From Nesterenkonia populi (GTDB lineage Bacteria; Actinomycetota; Actinomycetes; Actinomycetales; Micrococcaceae): a stretch of 64,000 nt of DNA. The DNA is taken from NCBI RefSeq assembly GCF_007994735.1, contig NZ_VOIL01000001.1, positions 806,001 to 870,000 of the forward strand, written 5' to 3'. A program made the translations under genes and the position numbers. Every line of letters begins with the position of its first letter. The first letter of the stretch is position 1. Under the pieces are notes generated by a model. That model saw only the letters and a program-made list of their open reading frames with translations, was not told the origin of the DNA and did not search any database. Shown here one piece after another: positions 1 to 9,028 of the stretch.

Positions 1-701
1 CCACTGCGAAGCCCACAGCTGTGGCGAGCATCGTCTGGCCCATCGTGTAGGGACCGGTTTGCTCTCCGAATGCGCCGATCAGCTTATAGAGCCCAGAGCC
101 GAAGACGGCCGGGATGGCAAGCAGGAAGGAATAGCGAGCCGCAGCCTCACGGGTGTAGCCCATGAGCAGGCCCGCGGTGATGGTGCCGCCGGACCGGGAG
201 ACCCCGGGCACCAGCGCCAACGCCTGCGCGAAGCCGAAAATGATGCCGTCGCGCACGCTCAGCCGATCCAGAGGTTTGCGCTGGGTGCCGACATGATCGG
301 CGAAGCCCAGCAGGATGCCGAAAGCGATGAGCATCGTCGCCACCAGCCACAGGCTGCGGAAGGTGGACATGATGAAGTCCTCCAGCGCCAGTCCCAGCAC
401 GACGATCGGAATGGTGCCGACAATGATCAGCCAGCCCATCCGCGCATCGGGGGAGCTGTGGGAGCCCCGGCCGAGCACCGCTCTCCCCCAGGCGCCCAAG
501 ATCCTCAGGATGTCGCGCCAGAAGAACACCAGTACGGCCGCCTCGGTCCCGAGCTGGGTGATGGCGGTGAACGCCGCGCCGGGGTCATGGGCCCCCGGCA
601 GGAACTCTCCGACGATCCTCAGGTGGGCGGAGGAAGAGACGGGCAGGAACTCCGTGAGGCCCTGAACCAGGCCGAGGATGATCGCTTCGATCCATTGCAC
701 C
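1..701 (-). CDS. uppP: Undecaprenyl-diphosphatase UppP (3' end beyond the window)
   Basis: Integral membrane phosphatase that converts undecaprenyl diphosphate to the monophosphate, recycling the lipid carrier of cell-wall synthesis. The minus-strand frame opens with a GTG at 701 followed by [19 protein letters not shown] and SSSAH, the N-terminal signature with the catalytic Glu. The second signature PGVSRSGGT lies near residue 162, within hydrophobic segments. The frame stays open to position 1, so about 233 residues of a usual ~275 are visible and the C-terminus is missing. It lies 35 bases downstream of the BMP lipoprotein gene on the same strand and may be co-transcribed. The GTG start is inferred from alignment to the family N-terminus. 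Confidence 0.93.
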
Positions 702-736
702 TGCTGAGACTACTCCCGCCGACACCGTGCCGGCGG

Positions 737-1825
737 CTACTGCTGGGGGGCGTTCTCACTTTCGAGAACGGTCTCGCCTGAGATGATCTCCTCGCGGAGG
801 CGCTCCAGGTCATCACTGACCTGCTGAGGCACCTCGTCCTCGAACGTGTGGAACGGAGCCAGGCCTACGCCCTCGTTCTCGAGGTCCCCGATGTATGTCT
901 CGTTGCTGAACCGGCCTGCCTCACCCTCCTCGATGGTGTCGTACACCGCCTCAGAGATCTGCTTCTTCACCGAGGTGAGGATGACGTCGCCGTAGCGGGT
1001 GGAGTGGTAGCCGTCGGAGTCCACCCAGATCATCGCCGCCTCCGCCTCGACGATCATGTCGCCGGCGCCCAGGCCGGCGTTGCCGGCGACCGGCATGATG
1101 ATGTCAGCGCCCCAGGCCAGCAGCTGCTCGGTGACGAGCTCACCCTGGGTCGTGTCGGTGAAGTCCCCGGAGAAGGAGCCTTCCTGCGTCTCCTTGTCCC
1201 AGCCCACAAGCTCGACGTCCTCACCGTTGTCCTCGTTGTAGCGGTCCACGCCGTCGGCGAAGCCGTCCATGAACACGGCCACCGAGGGGAGCTGAATGCC
1301 GCCCCAGGTGCCCACGGTGCCTGACTCGGTCATGGCCGCGGCCAGGTAGCCGGCCAGGTAGGCGGCCTCACCGGTGTTGAACACCAGGGTCCTGGCGTTC
1401 TCGTGCTCCTCGGAGATGACCTCGTCGATGAGGGCGAACTCAGTGTCCGGCTGAGCCGCAGCTGTGGCGTTGATCGTCTCCTCGAGCATGAAGCCGACGC
1501 CGAAGATGAGGTCGCACTCAGCCTCAAGCATCTCCTCCATATTCGGCTCGTAGTCCCACTCATAGGTGGACTGGGCCTCGTCGTGCCCGATGCCGAAGTC
1601 GTCGACGGCGCGCATCACGCCCTCGTAGGCGGACTGGTTGAAGGATTCGTCGTCCCAGCCGCCCTGATCAGAGATGAGGCAGGCACCGTAATGGGCGTCC
1701 GAGGGGCGTACGTCAACCTCCTCCTCCTCCTCGGGCTCCTCCTCGTTGGCGCCGCCGCAGGCGGTCAGGACGAGGGCGGCAGTCGTTGCCAGGGCCGTTC
1801 CGACACGAGAAAATATGGAGTTCAT
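737..1825 (-). CDS. BMP/Med-family solute-binding lipoprotein
   Basis: Extracellular lipoprotein of the BMP (PnrA/Med) family, which binds nucleosides or related small molecules for ABC importers or acts as a surface protein. A 22-residue signal peptide ends in the lipobox LTAC with lipid-carrying Cys23, followed by an extremely acidic linker (about residues 28-40, mostly Glu). The body has the periplasmic-binding fold with ISDQGGWDDESFN near its start, typical of the family. No ABC permease or ATPase lies beside it, so its partner is elsewhere or it acts alone. The upstream region holds TAGGAT-like promoter bases and a purine-rich ribosome site. The substrate cannot be read from the sequence. 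Confidence 0.88.
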   Translation of the reverse strand: MNSIFSRVGTALATTAALVLTACGGANEEEPEEEEEVDVRPSDAHYGACLISDQGGWDDESFNQSAYEGVMRAVDDFGIGHDEAQSTYEWDYEPNMEEMLEAECDLIFGVGFMLEETINATAAAQPDTEFALIDEVISEEHENARTLVFNTGEAAYLAGYLAAAMTESGTVGTWGGIQLPSVAVFMDGFADGVDRYNEDNGEDVELVGWDKETQEGSFSGDFTDTTQGELVTEQLLAWGADIIMPVAGNAGLGAGDMIVEAEAAMIWVDSDGYHSTRYGDVILTSVKKQISEAVYDTIEEGEAGRFSNETYIGDLENEGVGLAPFHTFEDEVPQQVSDDLERLREEIISGETVLESENAPQQ

Positions 1826-2002
1826 TGTGGAGAGGGTCCTCAGTGGTGCGGGAGTGAAGAACTGCGTCGTTCCATCGCAATCCTAAGGAAAAAACTCTAC
1901 CCCCTCCGCGTTGCCGGCGGGTGAACCGGGAACGGCGGGGAAAATCCGGCGTCATAAAGTGCTGCGGCCTGCGCCCGGCAGGTTCCGCCTAGACTCATGC
2001 GG

Positions 2003-3058
2003 ATGAGCACATCTTCCAGCACCGACCCGGCAGCCCACCCGCGGACCTTCGCCTCGGACAACTACTCCGGGGCCCACCCCGAGGTGCTCGCCGCCGTCGC
2101 TGAGGCCAACGTCGGCCATGCCCCCGCCTATGGGGAGGATCCCTGGACCGCCCAGCTGCAGGAGCTGATCCGTGATCTGTTCGCCCCGGACGCCGTCGCC
2201 TGCCCTGTTTTCAACGGGACCGGGGCCAACGTGGTCGGCCTGCAGGCTGCCCTTCCCCGCTGGGGCGCGGTCATCTGCGCGGCCTCCGCGCACATCAACA
2301 GCGACGAGGGCGGGGCTCCGGAGAAGACCGCCGGCCTCAAGCTGCTCCCCGTGGAAGCGCCTGAGGGGAAGCTCACTCCAGAGCTGGTCGACAAGCACGC
2401 CTGGGGGTGGGGCGACCCGCACCGCGCCCAGCCGCTGGCTGTCTCCATCTCCCAGAGCACTGAGTTCGGAACCTGCTACACCCCCGGGGAGGTCCGAGCC
2501 CTCGCCGACCATGCGCACGAGAGCGGCATGATCCTGCATATGGACGGATCCCGGCTCGGCAACGCCGCTGCGCACCTGGGCACCGGCCTCGCAGCGATCA
2601 CCAGCGACGCCGGCGTCGACATGCTCAGCCTCGGCGGAACCAAGAACGGTCTCCTCGGGGCCGAAGCCGTGGTCGTGCTCAGCCCGGAGTCTGCCCCCGG
2701 ACTCGAGTACCTGCGGAAGTCCACCATGCAGCTGGGCTCCAAGATGCGGTTCGTCTCCGCTCAGCTGACGGCTCTGTACGGCGGCGACCTCTGGCAGCGC
2801 TCTGCAGGGCAGGCCAACGCGATGGCCGCACGGCTGCGCGCCGGGCTGGAGCAGGCCCCCGGCGTCGGACTGCCGGTGCCCACACAGTCCAACGTCGTCT
2901 TCGCCACTCTGCCTGCTGAGGCCAAGGCCCGGGCGCGGCAGGCCTTCCACTTCTACGACTGGCCCGGCGATCCTGCCCTCGTGCGGCTGATGTGCTCCTT
3001 CGACACCACCGCCGAGGATGTCGACGCGCTCCTCGCCGCGATCACCGGACAGCCCTGA
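2003..3058 (+). CDS. ltaE: Low-specificity L-threonine aldolase family (PLP enzyme)
   Basis: PLP-dependent fold-type I enzyme predicted to cleave L-threonine or L-allo-threonine to glycine and acetaldehyde. Family landmarks are FASDNYSGAHPEV at the N-terminus, the cofactor-binding DGSRLGNA (Asp near residue 181), and the Schiff-base Lys in SLGGTKNG (near residue 214). Length 351 is normal. A TAGACT box (1990-1995) sits 7 bases before the ATG at 2003, so I prefer this ATG to the one at 1997; the transcript is probably leaderless. The stop codon overlaps the ATG of the next gene (TGATG), so translation is likely coupled through the following two genes. Confidence 0.92.
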   Translation: MSTSSSTDPAAHPRTFASDNYSGAHPEVLAAVAEANVGHAPAYGEDPWTAQLQELIRDLFAPDAVACPVFNGTGANVVGLQAALPRWGAVICAASAHINSDEGGAPEKTAGLKLLPVEAPEGKLTPELVDKHAWGWGDPHRAQPLAVSISQSTEFGTCYTPGEVRALADHAHESGMILHMDGSRLGNAAAHLGTGLAAITSDAGVDMLSLGGTKNGLLGAEAVVVLSPESAPGLEYLRKSTMQLGSKMRFVSAQLTALYGGDLWQRSAGQANAMAARLRAGLEQAPGVGLPVPTQSNVVFATLPAEAKARARQAFHFYDWPGDPALVRLMCSFDTTAEDVDALLAAITGQP

Positions 3059-3735
3059 TGGCCGCAGATCAGAGCGGGCACGAGGAAGCCGCGTGGGTGA
3101 GCCTGGTGCGCAACGGCGCCCTGGTCGCCGTGGTGCTGCTGATGATCTGGCTGGCGTTCAACGCGGACCTGCCCGCGCTGGAGACGCTGCAGCAGATGGC
3201 CGCGGACTGGGGACTGCTGGGGATGGTCGCGTTCATCGGCCTGTACGCCGCAGTCGCCGTCACTCCCATCCCCGTCACCATTATGGCAACAGCCGCCGGA
3301 GTGCTCTACGGAGTGGGGCTGGGGAGCATCGTCGCGGTGATCGGCGTGACGATCGGTGCGTGGGGCGGATACTGGCTCGCCCGGGTCCTCGGAGAGAGGA
3401 CCGTGCTGCGGATGCTCGGCCGCTACCGGGGACGTATCGAAGGCCACCTCTCCCGCGCAGGGTTCGAGGCGATCTGCATGATGCGGCTCATGCCCGGCAT
3501 CCCCTACTGGCCGGTGAACTACGGGGCGGGGGTATTCGGAGTCAGGCAGCGCGTGTACGTGAGCGCCAGTCTTCTCAGCATCGTCCCCGGGCAGGTCTCC
3601 CTGGTGGCGATCGGCGCGTTCGCCGCGAGCCCGACCCTCCTCACCGCCCTGCCCGTGCTGGTCTCCTGGGCGGTGGTGATTGTCCTGACCGTCGGGGCGT
3701 ACCGCCGGTGGCGGTCGGTGGAGGCCGAAGCCTGA
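3058..3735 (+). CDS. TVP38/TMEM64 (DedA-like) family membrane protein
   Basis: Polytopic inner-membrane protein of 225 residues in the TVP38/TMEM64 group, related to DedA proteins that act in lipid-carrier or phospholipid translocation. Roughly six hydrophobic segments are visible. The central family region contains GAWGGYWLARVLGE and, later, RLMPGIPYWPVNYGAG, which matches the conserved re-entrant motif (R-x-x-P-x-x-P/x-x-x-x-N-Y-x-x-G). The start ATG overlaps the aldolase stop and the stop overlaps the next ATG, so the three genes form one tightly coupled unit. The function in this host is unknown. Confidence 0.85.
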   Translation: MAADQSGHEEAAWVSLVRNGALVAVVLLMIWLAFNADLPALETLQQMAADWGLLGMVAFIGLYAAVAVTPIPVTIMATAAGVLYGVGLGSIVAVIGVTIGAWGGYWLARVLGERTVLRMLGRYRGRIEGHLSRAGFEAICMMRLMPGIPYWPVNYGAGVFGVRQRVYVSASLLSIVPGQVSLVAIGAFAASPTLLTALPVLVSWAVVIVLTVGAYRRWRSVEAEA

Positions 3736-4424
3736 TGGACGCGACGACGACGGCGCAGTACACGGTGCTGCAGCCCGGAGTGAGGGTCGCTGCGGAGATT
3801 GAGCGGAAGAAGTCCCGCTTCCTCGCCGTGCTCACCCGCAGCGACGCCGTCGAGGACGCGCAGGCGCTGGTGGACGAGCTGCGCCGGGAGCACCACGCCG
3901 CACGGCACCACTGCTCCGCATGGGTCATCGGTCCTGACCGGCGCATCCAGCGGGCCAACGACGACGGCGAGCCCTCCGGCACGGCCGCGGCCCCCATGCT
4001 CGAAGCGCTGAACAAGGCTGACATGCCCGGCGGAGCGCAGGACCTCTCCGACGCGGCCGTCGTCGTCGTGCGCTGGTTCGGCGGCACCCTGCTGGGCGCG
4101 GGCGGACTCGTCAGCGCCTATTCGGATGCTGTCCTCGCCGCTCTGGAGCAGGCGCGGGGGAAGTTCCTCCTCCGTCGCAGAATGCGGCTCTTCAGCCTCC
4201 TGGCCCCCATCGCCCAGGCGGGCCAGTGGGAGAACGAGCTGCGCAGCCACGGCATCCAGGTCCCCGGCGCGGACTACACATCAGCGGGGGAGGCAGCGCT
4301 GCGTCTGGCTGTGCCCGACACGGACGAGGACCTCGCCGTGCTCACCGCCCGGACTGCCGCGCTCACCCACGGCCAAGGCGAACTGGCCTCAGCCGGGGTC
4401 GAGTGGGTCGACGTCACCGGCTGA
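3735..4424 (+). CDS. yigZ: YigZ/IMPACT family protein (UPF0029)
   Basis: A 229-residue protein of the YigZ/IMPACT family, which has an N-terminal ribosomal-S5-like domain and a C-terminal domain of ferredoxin-like fold. Visible landmarks are ERKKSRFLAVL near the N-terminus, HHCSAWVIG, DDGEPSGTAAAPML and VVVRWFGGTLLGAGGL, the last two being the family signature. Relatives bind ribosomes or nucleic acids and modulate translation; the bacterial role is not settled. The ATG overlaps the stop of the upstream membrane protein. A weak 5-bp hairpin follows the stop (4437-4451), so transcription may end there. Confidence 0.92.
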   Translation: MDATTTAQYTVLQPGVRVAAEIERKKSRFLAVLTRSDAVEDAQALVDELRREHHAARHHCSAWVIGPDRRIQRANDDGEPSGTAAAPMLEALNKADMPGGAQDLSDAAVVVVRWFGGTLLGAGGLVSAYSDAVLAALEQARGKFLLRRRMRLFSLLAPIAQAGQWENELRSHGIQVPGADYTSAGEAALRLAVPDTDEDLAVLTARTAALTHGQGELASAGVEWVDVTG

Positions 4425-4468
4425 GGCCAGCGAGCGGCAGGAACGGCCTGCGCGCCCCCGGAACCGAC

Positions 4469-6499
4469 TCAGATGTGGTCCCGCGGAATCGTCCTCTCCC
4501 AGGTCTTGGAGGCCAACCGGGTCTCGCCCTCATAGGCATCCAGCTCGGCGTAGACGAGGAACTCAGTGGGAGTGGAGGTCAGCACCGTCTTGGTGCGGAT
4601 CTCGGTGCTCCAATCGCCGCGGGAGAAGCCCATGGTCCAGTCGGTCTCGCCGCGGACGGAGTCATAGTCCCGGCCCACGAAGCTGTACTTCTCGTAGGCC
4701 CGCCGGGTCAGGTTCAGATCGATGTCCGGCAGGTTCACCACACCCAGGTCCTTGACCACCTCGAGGGACCCTGAGAGGTCCACCAGGCTGCGGGAGACCT
4801 TCCAGTCCAGATCCCCGGGGATGACCTGATCCACTGCGATGGGCTCAGTGCCCTCCGGCTCGCCGAACTGCGGCACCAGCGAGGCGTCCTCATCGTTCTC
4901 AAAGGGCCGCTCGGGCAGGATCAGCGCAGACTCCTCCGGGTGCACGGTCAGGCGCACCGGCTCGGGGGAGGGCCAGGTCACGGGCCAGTAGGAGGTCGAC
5001 ACGGACAGCCGCAGCCGGTGGCCGGCGGGGAAGGACTGCGCCATGCCGTTGAGGTGCACGCGCACCGTGTACTTCCTGCCGGGCTCCAGCTCTTCGGGGG
5101 AGTCGTGCCCGTTGAGATGGTTGAGGTTGGCCACCCCGTAGGAGACCCGTGTGGCGGCGTCGTCGGGGGCGACGTCGGAGAGCCGGACAGCCACCTGCGC
5201 GACCGGCCGGTCCACCTCGAAGGTCAGCTCAGCCACCGGTGCGCCGAGCAGCTCAAGGCGCTCATCCAGCGGCTCGGCGGTGAAGATCATCGCGCCGCCG
5301 TCCTCCTCGCGCTGGTCGTAGGGGAGATCCGGCGGGGCGTTGTAGGAGCACCATTTGCCGCCGTAGAGCCCCACCGACAGGGGCGAGGAGATGCTCACCG
5401 GCGGGCTGGGCTCCGGCTTGTCAGGGGCCAGGATGGAGTGCCGGCCCAGCGGGTGCCGGATCTCGTTGATGCGCGGGCTGGGCCAGGAGGGCTCGCCCAC
5501 CCAGCGGCCCGGCCGGTCGTCGTAGGCGGTGGCCGGCTCGATCGTGTCCTGCATCCAGATGGACAGGTCCGGACCGTCGGCGGCGCCGTTGTCCTTCCTG
5601 TCCTTCAGCCAGTGGTCCCACCAGGCGACCACCTCCTGCAGCCAGCCGATGGCGGGGCCGGGCTCGCCCTGGTGCGGGTACTTGTGGCTCCAGGGGCCGA
5701 TGAGCCCCCGGGTGGGAGCGTTCAGGCCCTCGAGCAGGCGGAATACGGAGTTGGAGTAGCCGTCGGCCCACCCGCTGACTGCGAAGACCGGCACCTCGAC
5801 GTCGTCGAAGTTCTCGCTGATGGAGCCGTGCTTCCAGTAGTCGTCGCGGCGCTGGTGCTTCAGCCACTTCTCCAGCCACAGGCCGGAGCCCTCGATCCGC
5901 TCACGCCACATGTCGCGCCACTTCTCGCCGACGACGTCGGGGTCGGGCGGGCAGGTGGAGTAGGCGAGCATGGTGGAGGCCCAGGACAGGTTGTCGGTGA
6001 GCATGAGCCCGCCCATGTAGTGGACGTCGTCGGCGTAGCGGTCATCCGTGGAGGCCACGGTGACCACTGCGCCCAGGGACTCGGGCCGGCGGGCTGCGAC
6101 CTGGAGCCCGTTGAACCCGCCCCATGAGATGCCCATGATGCCGGTCCTCCCGGAGCACCACGGCTGGGAGGCCATCCAGGCGAGGACCTCCTCGATGTCC
6201 TGCAGCTCCCGCTCGAGGTACTCGTCCTCCAGCACGCCCTCGGAGTCGCCGGAGCCGCGCAGGTCCAGGCGGAGGCAGGCGTAGCCGTGGCCGGCCATGT
6301 AAGGGTGGTGGACCGAGTCCCGCTGGGCGGTCATGTCCCGCTTGCGGTACGGGATGGCCTCCACGATCCCCGGGACGGGCTCCTCCTCAGCGGCGACCGG
6401 CCTCCACAGCCGGGCCGAGAGGCGGGTGCCGTCGGAGAGCGGAATCCAGAGGTGCTCGGTCTCCTCGACGTCGTAGGGAAGTGAGGTCACAGTGTGCAA
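4469..6499 (-). CDS. CocE/NonD family alpha/beta hydrolase (peptidase S15 type)
   Basis: Serine hydrolase of the X-Pro dipeptidyl-peptidase/CocE class: an N-terminal alpha/beta hydrolase domain with the nucleophile elbow GISWGG (Ser125), LDLRGSGDSEG near residue 80, and a C-terminal jelly-roll domain rich in beta strands. GPWSHK probably carries the catalytic His. The length of 676 residues is normal. No signal peptide is evident, so it is probably cytoplasmic. The first codon is TTG at 6499, preceded by AGGAGG; a GTG nine bases further in is an alternative. The gene starts 14 bases after the ATP-grasp gene and its ribosome site lies at that gene's stop, which suggests joint expression. Esters or peptides are possible substrates. 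Confidence 0.88.
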   Translation of the reverse strand: MHTVTSLPYDVEETEHLWIPLSDGTRLSARLWRPVAAEEEPVPGIVEAIPYRKRDMTAQRDSVHHPYMAGHGYACLRLDLRGSGDSEGVLEDEYLERELQDIEEVLAWMASQPWCSGRTGIMGISWGGFNGLQVAARRPESLGAVVTVASTDDRYADDVHYMGGLMLTDNLSWASTMLAYSTCPPDPDVVGEKWRDMWRERIEGSGLWLEKWLKHQRRDDYWKHGSISENFDDVEVPVFAVSGWADGYSNSVFRLLEGLNAPTRGLIGPWSHKYPHQGEPGPAIGWLQEVVAWWDHWLKDRKDNGAADGPDLSIWMQDTIEPATAYDDRPGRWVGEPSWPSPRINEIRHPLGRHSILAPDKPEPSPPVSISSPLSVGLYGGKWCSYNAPPDLPYDQREEDGGAMIFTAEPLDERLELLGAPVAELTFEVDRPVAQVAVRLSDVAPDDAATRVSYGVANLNHLNGHDSPEELEPGRKYTVRVHLNGMAQSFPAGHRLRLSVSTSYWPVTWPSPEPVRLTVHPEESALILPERPFENDEDASLVPQFGEPEGTEPIAVDQVIPGDLDWKVSRSLVDLSGSLEVVKDLGVVNLPDIDLNLTRRAYEKYSFVGRDYDSVRGETDWTMGFSRGDWSTEIRTKTVLTSTPTEFLVYAELDAYEGETRLASKTWERTIPRDHI

Positions 6500-6513
6500 T
6501 GGAATAGCCCTCC

Positions 6514-7791
6514 TCAGAGGTCTTCGATCTCGAAGTTCAGCTCGTCGACGACCTTGTTGTAGGTCTCGACCATCTCTTCCTCGGTCTGCCCGGCGGTGAA
6601 GATCTCCGCCAGCGTGTAGCTGTAGGCGTCCTCGGCCACGTCCCCGGAGAGCTTCCGGTCCGCCTTCTTCTCGATCTGGATGGCGGTGCCGGGGTGCTTC
6701 TCCTCAACGGCCCGGACTTCCTCCGGGGTGGGGACCCGGCTGATCCAGCCGTCCTGGAAGCGGCGGAGGAACCAGGTGCCGGCCACCTTGAACTCACCGT
6801 TCTGAGCGGGCATGGCCGGACGGTTTCCGAGGGCCAGATCCACCATGCAGGCATGGTTGGGGCGTCCGTCAACCAGGTAGAACAGCTGGGCGTGGGACTG
6901 GGAGTGCCGGGAATTGATCTCCAGCAGGCGCAGCTTCTGCCGCTCGGCGTCCCAGAAGTACTCGATGTTGAAGGTGCTGTGGTGCAGGCCGACTGCCTCA
7001 ATGACCCGCCTGGAGACATCGCCGATGTGCTCCTGGACGTCTGCGGGCAGCTGGGAGGGGTACTGGTAGCGCAGGAAGCTGGAGGTGCCCTCGTAGAGGT
7101 GGGAGTCGATGACGCCGTAGACGTGCACCTCGCTCTTGTAGCTGTATCCCTCCACGGTGAGCATGGAGCCGGAGGCCTCCTCCTCGACCATGGCGGCGCT
7201 GCCGCCGATCTCGGCGATCTCCTGGGGGAGGTCGACCCGTTCGAGGATTTCGTTGAAGCCGCCGCCCATCCGGTCGACCACCTGGCGCTCCTCCTCGAGC
7301 GCCTCGTTCAGGGCGGTGCTGTCGGTGATCCGGTAGGCGCCCTCGGACGATGTGGACTTGATGGGCTTGATCCAGGCCGGGAAGCTCATGTCTCCGGGCA
7401 GGGAGACCTCGGGGTCGTTGAGGTCGATCAGCCCGAAGCCGGGGATCTCCTCGCCGGCGACCTTCTGCTGCTCCAAACGGCTCCAGTACTTGTGCTCAAC
7501 GGTGACGATGCCTCTGAGGTTCGCATGGGGCAGGCTGTGCCGCTCGGCGAGGATGGGGGCCATCGCGGTGGCCGGGAAGTCCCAGTAGGCGACGATCGCG
7601 TCAATGCTGCCGTCGAAGGCGTCGAGCTGCTGCTCGGCCTTCTCGAGGAGGTCATTGACGGTGAAGGCGCCGTCCTGCAGCGCGTCGAAGCTCAGCAGCT
7701 GGTGGAACGTGTAGTCCTCGGCTCCGGGGAGCTTCTTCAGGGCACGATGATTGAGGTCATCGAGGCCCAGGACAAAGATATTCAGACCCAA
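6514..7791 (-). CDS. ATP-grasp domain protein, probable carboxylate-amine ligase
   Basis: A 425-residue protein of the ATP-grasp superfamily, members of which activate a carboxylate as acyl phosphate and join it to an amine or thiol. Visible parts are an N-terminal pre-ATP-grasp domain (FVLGLDDLN), the ATP-binding Lys strand FPAWIKPIKSTSSEGAY, a glutamate strand around MVEEEASGSM, and the metal-binding LRLLEINSRHSQSH. No known biosynthetic family fits closely. The start is TTG at 7791 with AAGGAG five bases upstream. It is followed after 14 bases by the CocE-type hydrolase. The pair could make and break, or make and modify, an amide or ester product, but that is inference only. Confidence 0.82.
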   Translation of the reverse strand: MGLNIFVLGLDDLNHRALKKLPGAEDYTFHQLLSFDALQDGAFTVNDLLEKAEQQLDAFDGSIDAIVAYWDFPATAMAPILAERHSLPHANLRGIVTVEHKYWSRLEQQKVAGEEIPGFGLIDLNDPEVSLPGDMSFPAWIKPIKSTSSEGAYRITDSTALNEALEEERQVVDRMGGGFNEILERVDLPQEIAEIGGSAAMVEEEASGSMLTVEGYSYKSEVHVYGVIDSHLYEGTSSFLRYQYPSQLPADVQEHIGDVSRRVIEAVGLHHSTFNIEYFWDAERQKLRLLEINSRHSQSHAQLFYLVDGRPNHACMVDLALGNRPAMPAQNGEFKVAGTWFLRRFQDGWISRVPTPEEVRAVEEKHPGTAIQIEKKADRKLSGDVAEDAYSYTLAEIFTAGQTEEEMVETYNKVVDELNFEIEDL

Positions 7792-7878
7792 TGTTGCTCC
7801 TTGTGCACATGTTGTCCTTGCGTATGATCCGTACGGGTGGAAGCTAACACCAGGTCTCTGAACGGGAACCTGTGCTGA

Positions 7879-7929
7879 CCTGGGGCGATGCTCACGCCTC
7901 TCTGAACAGAAGCTTGAGCCCGCCCCAGG
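7879..7929. terminator. Two-part hairpin between spermidine-synthase-like gene and ATP-grasp gene
   Basis: CCTGGGGCG (7879-7887) pairs perfectly with CGCCCCAGG (7921-7929), and inside it GCTCA (7890-7894) pairs with TGAGC (7915-7919). It lies 104 bases after the stop at 8033 and about 90 bases before the TTG at 7791, both on the minus strand. It could end transcription of the upstream gene or be a leader structure of the ATP-grasp gene. No clear U-tract follows. The rest of 7792-8032 holds no convincing gene. Confidence 0.5.
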
Positions 7930-8032
7930 CTCCGCCAGGTGGGGGATCAGCAGGTCACGGCAGAGCGGATACGGAGAACGAGGCCGGGACGAACTCGCTG
8001 TCCTCGAGCGGCGCTGGGAGCGGCCGAATATG

Positions 8033-8845
8033 TCACGGTGCAGAACGTGGTGGGATGCCCCACTGCCGCAGCTCGTCTCCGCTGAGGAGGTCGCCGGGGT
8101 GGGGCCCGGCGGCCCAGATCTGGTTCAGCTCGGCGTCGGTGAAGTCCTCCCCGGCGACGGCGAGGATGAGGTTCCCCTCGGCGTGGGCGCTGAGCACCTG
8201 GTCCGGGCCGGCGACGAGCACGCGTGAGGCTTCTTCGTCAGCAGCGGCGAGCACGGTGCGGGTGAGGGTGCGTGCGAACCGCATGCCGGCGTCGTCGCCG
8301 AAGTTCATCAGAAGCAGCCCTCCCCGTCGCACCAGGGCCAGTGCCTGCCGGAAGAAGCTCTCCTCGGTGAGGTGGGCCGGAGCCTCAGCGGAGTTGAACA
8401 GGTCGATGACGACAACGTCATACTGCTGCCCGGCCAGGTGGGCGGTGAGCGCCTCCGCGGCGTCGGCGACCACGGACGCGGGGACGGACCGCATCGGAAG
8501 GTGCTCCAGGACGAAGCCGACAAGTTCGGGCTCATAGTCGACCACGGTCTGCTCGATGCCGCTCCAGCGGTCGTCCATCCACCGCGGCAGGGTCAGCGCC
8601 CCGGCCCCCAGGTGAAGCGCGGACTCCGGCGTCCAGTGCTGGGAGGACGAGACGGCGGTGAGCACGGAACGCATCCGCCGGATGTAGTCATGGAGGAGAA
8701 AGGCGGGATCATCGACCTCCACATGTGACTGCTCGGCCTCGCCGATCAGCAGCACCGCCCCAGACTCGGTGATCGGATCCTTCTCCAGCACCGCCAGCTC
8801 TCCTGAGCGGCTCAGCCGGACAGTCTGCGGAAGCTCAGCACCCAT
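8033..8845 (-). CDS. Spermidine-synthase-like methyltransferase-fold protein
   Basis: A 270-residue Rossmann-fold protein of the spermidine synthase/SAM-binding group. Motif I is ALHLGAGALTLPRWM, motif II the acidic VDYEPELV, and DVVVIDLFNSAEAPAHL matches the catalytic-loop region of aminopropyltransferases, though here DLFN replaces the usual DxxDP. Many actinobacteria carry such orphan members of unknown substrate, so polyamine synthesis should not be assumed. A GAGAAT box six bases before the ATG could be a weak leaderless promoter. It faces the end of the symporter gene with a large inverted repeat in between. Confidence 0.78.
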   Translation of the reverse strand: MGAELPQTVRLSRSGELAVLEKDPITESGAVLLIGEAEQSHVEVDDPAFLLHDYIRRMRSVLTAVSSSQHWTPESALHLGAGALTLPRWMDDRWSGIEQTVVDYEPELVGFVLEHLPMRSVPASVVADAAEALTAHLAGQQYDVVVIDLFNSAEAPAHLTEESFFRQALALVRRGGLLLMNFGDDAGMRFARTLTRTVLAAADEEASRVLVAGPDQVLSAHAEGNLILAVAGEDFTDAELNQIWAAGPHPGDLLSGDELRQWGIPPRSAP

Positions 8846-8884
8846 CCCCTCATTCTCCCACCCGCCGTCCCCAAGCGCGCAGGC

Positions 8885-9028
8885 CGGAGGTCATCGGCCC
8901 CGCAGGCGACGCGAGCGAAGGCCCCAACCCCGGAGGACTCCTTGTATGCAAGCCGCGGAGCGGCGTCATAGAGGAGGAGGGGGTCAGGGCCTTCGCTCGC
9001 GCTGTCAGGTCAGGAGCCGATGACCTCC
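8885..9028. repeat. Nested inverted repeat overlapping the 3' end of the symporter gene
   Basis: Two perfect inverted-repeat arms are nested. The outer arm GGAGGTCATCGGC (8885-8897) pairs with 9016-9028, and the inner arm GCGAGCGAAGGCCC (8911-8924) pairs with 8987-9000. The loop 8925-8986 has further partial pairing and a small CCGC/GCGG hairpin. The outer right arm encodes the last residues of the symporter (stop at 9010). It probably folds into a long hairpin in the mRNA of that gene and may end transcription or protect the 3' end. It is far larger than the simple terminators elsewhere here. Confidence 0.7.

Noticed and set aside
59..781. Plus-strand frame over uppP
   Set aside because: The minus strand encodes the UppP signatures.
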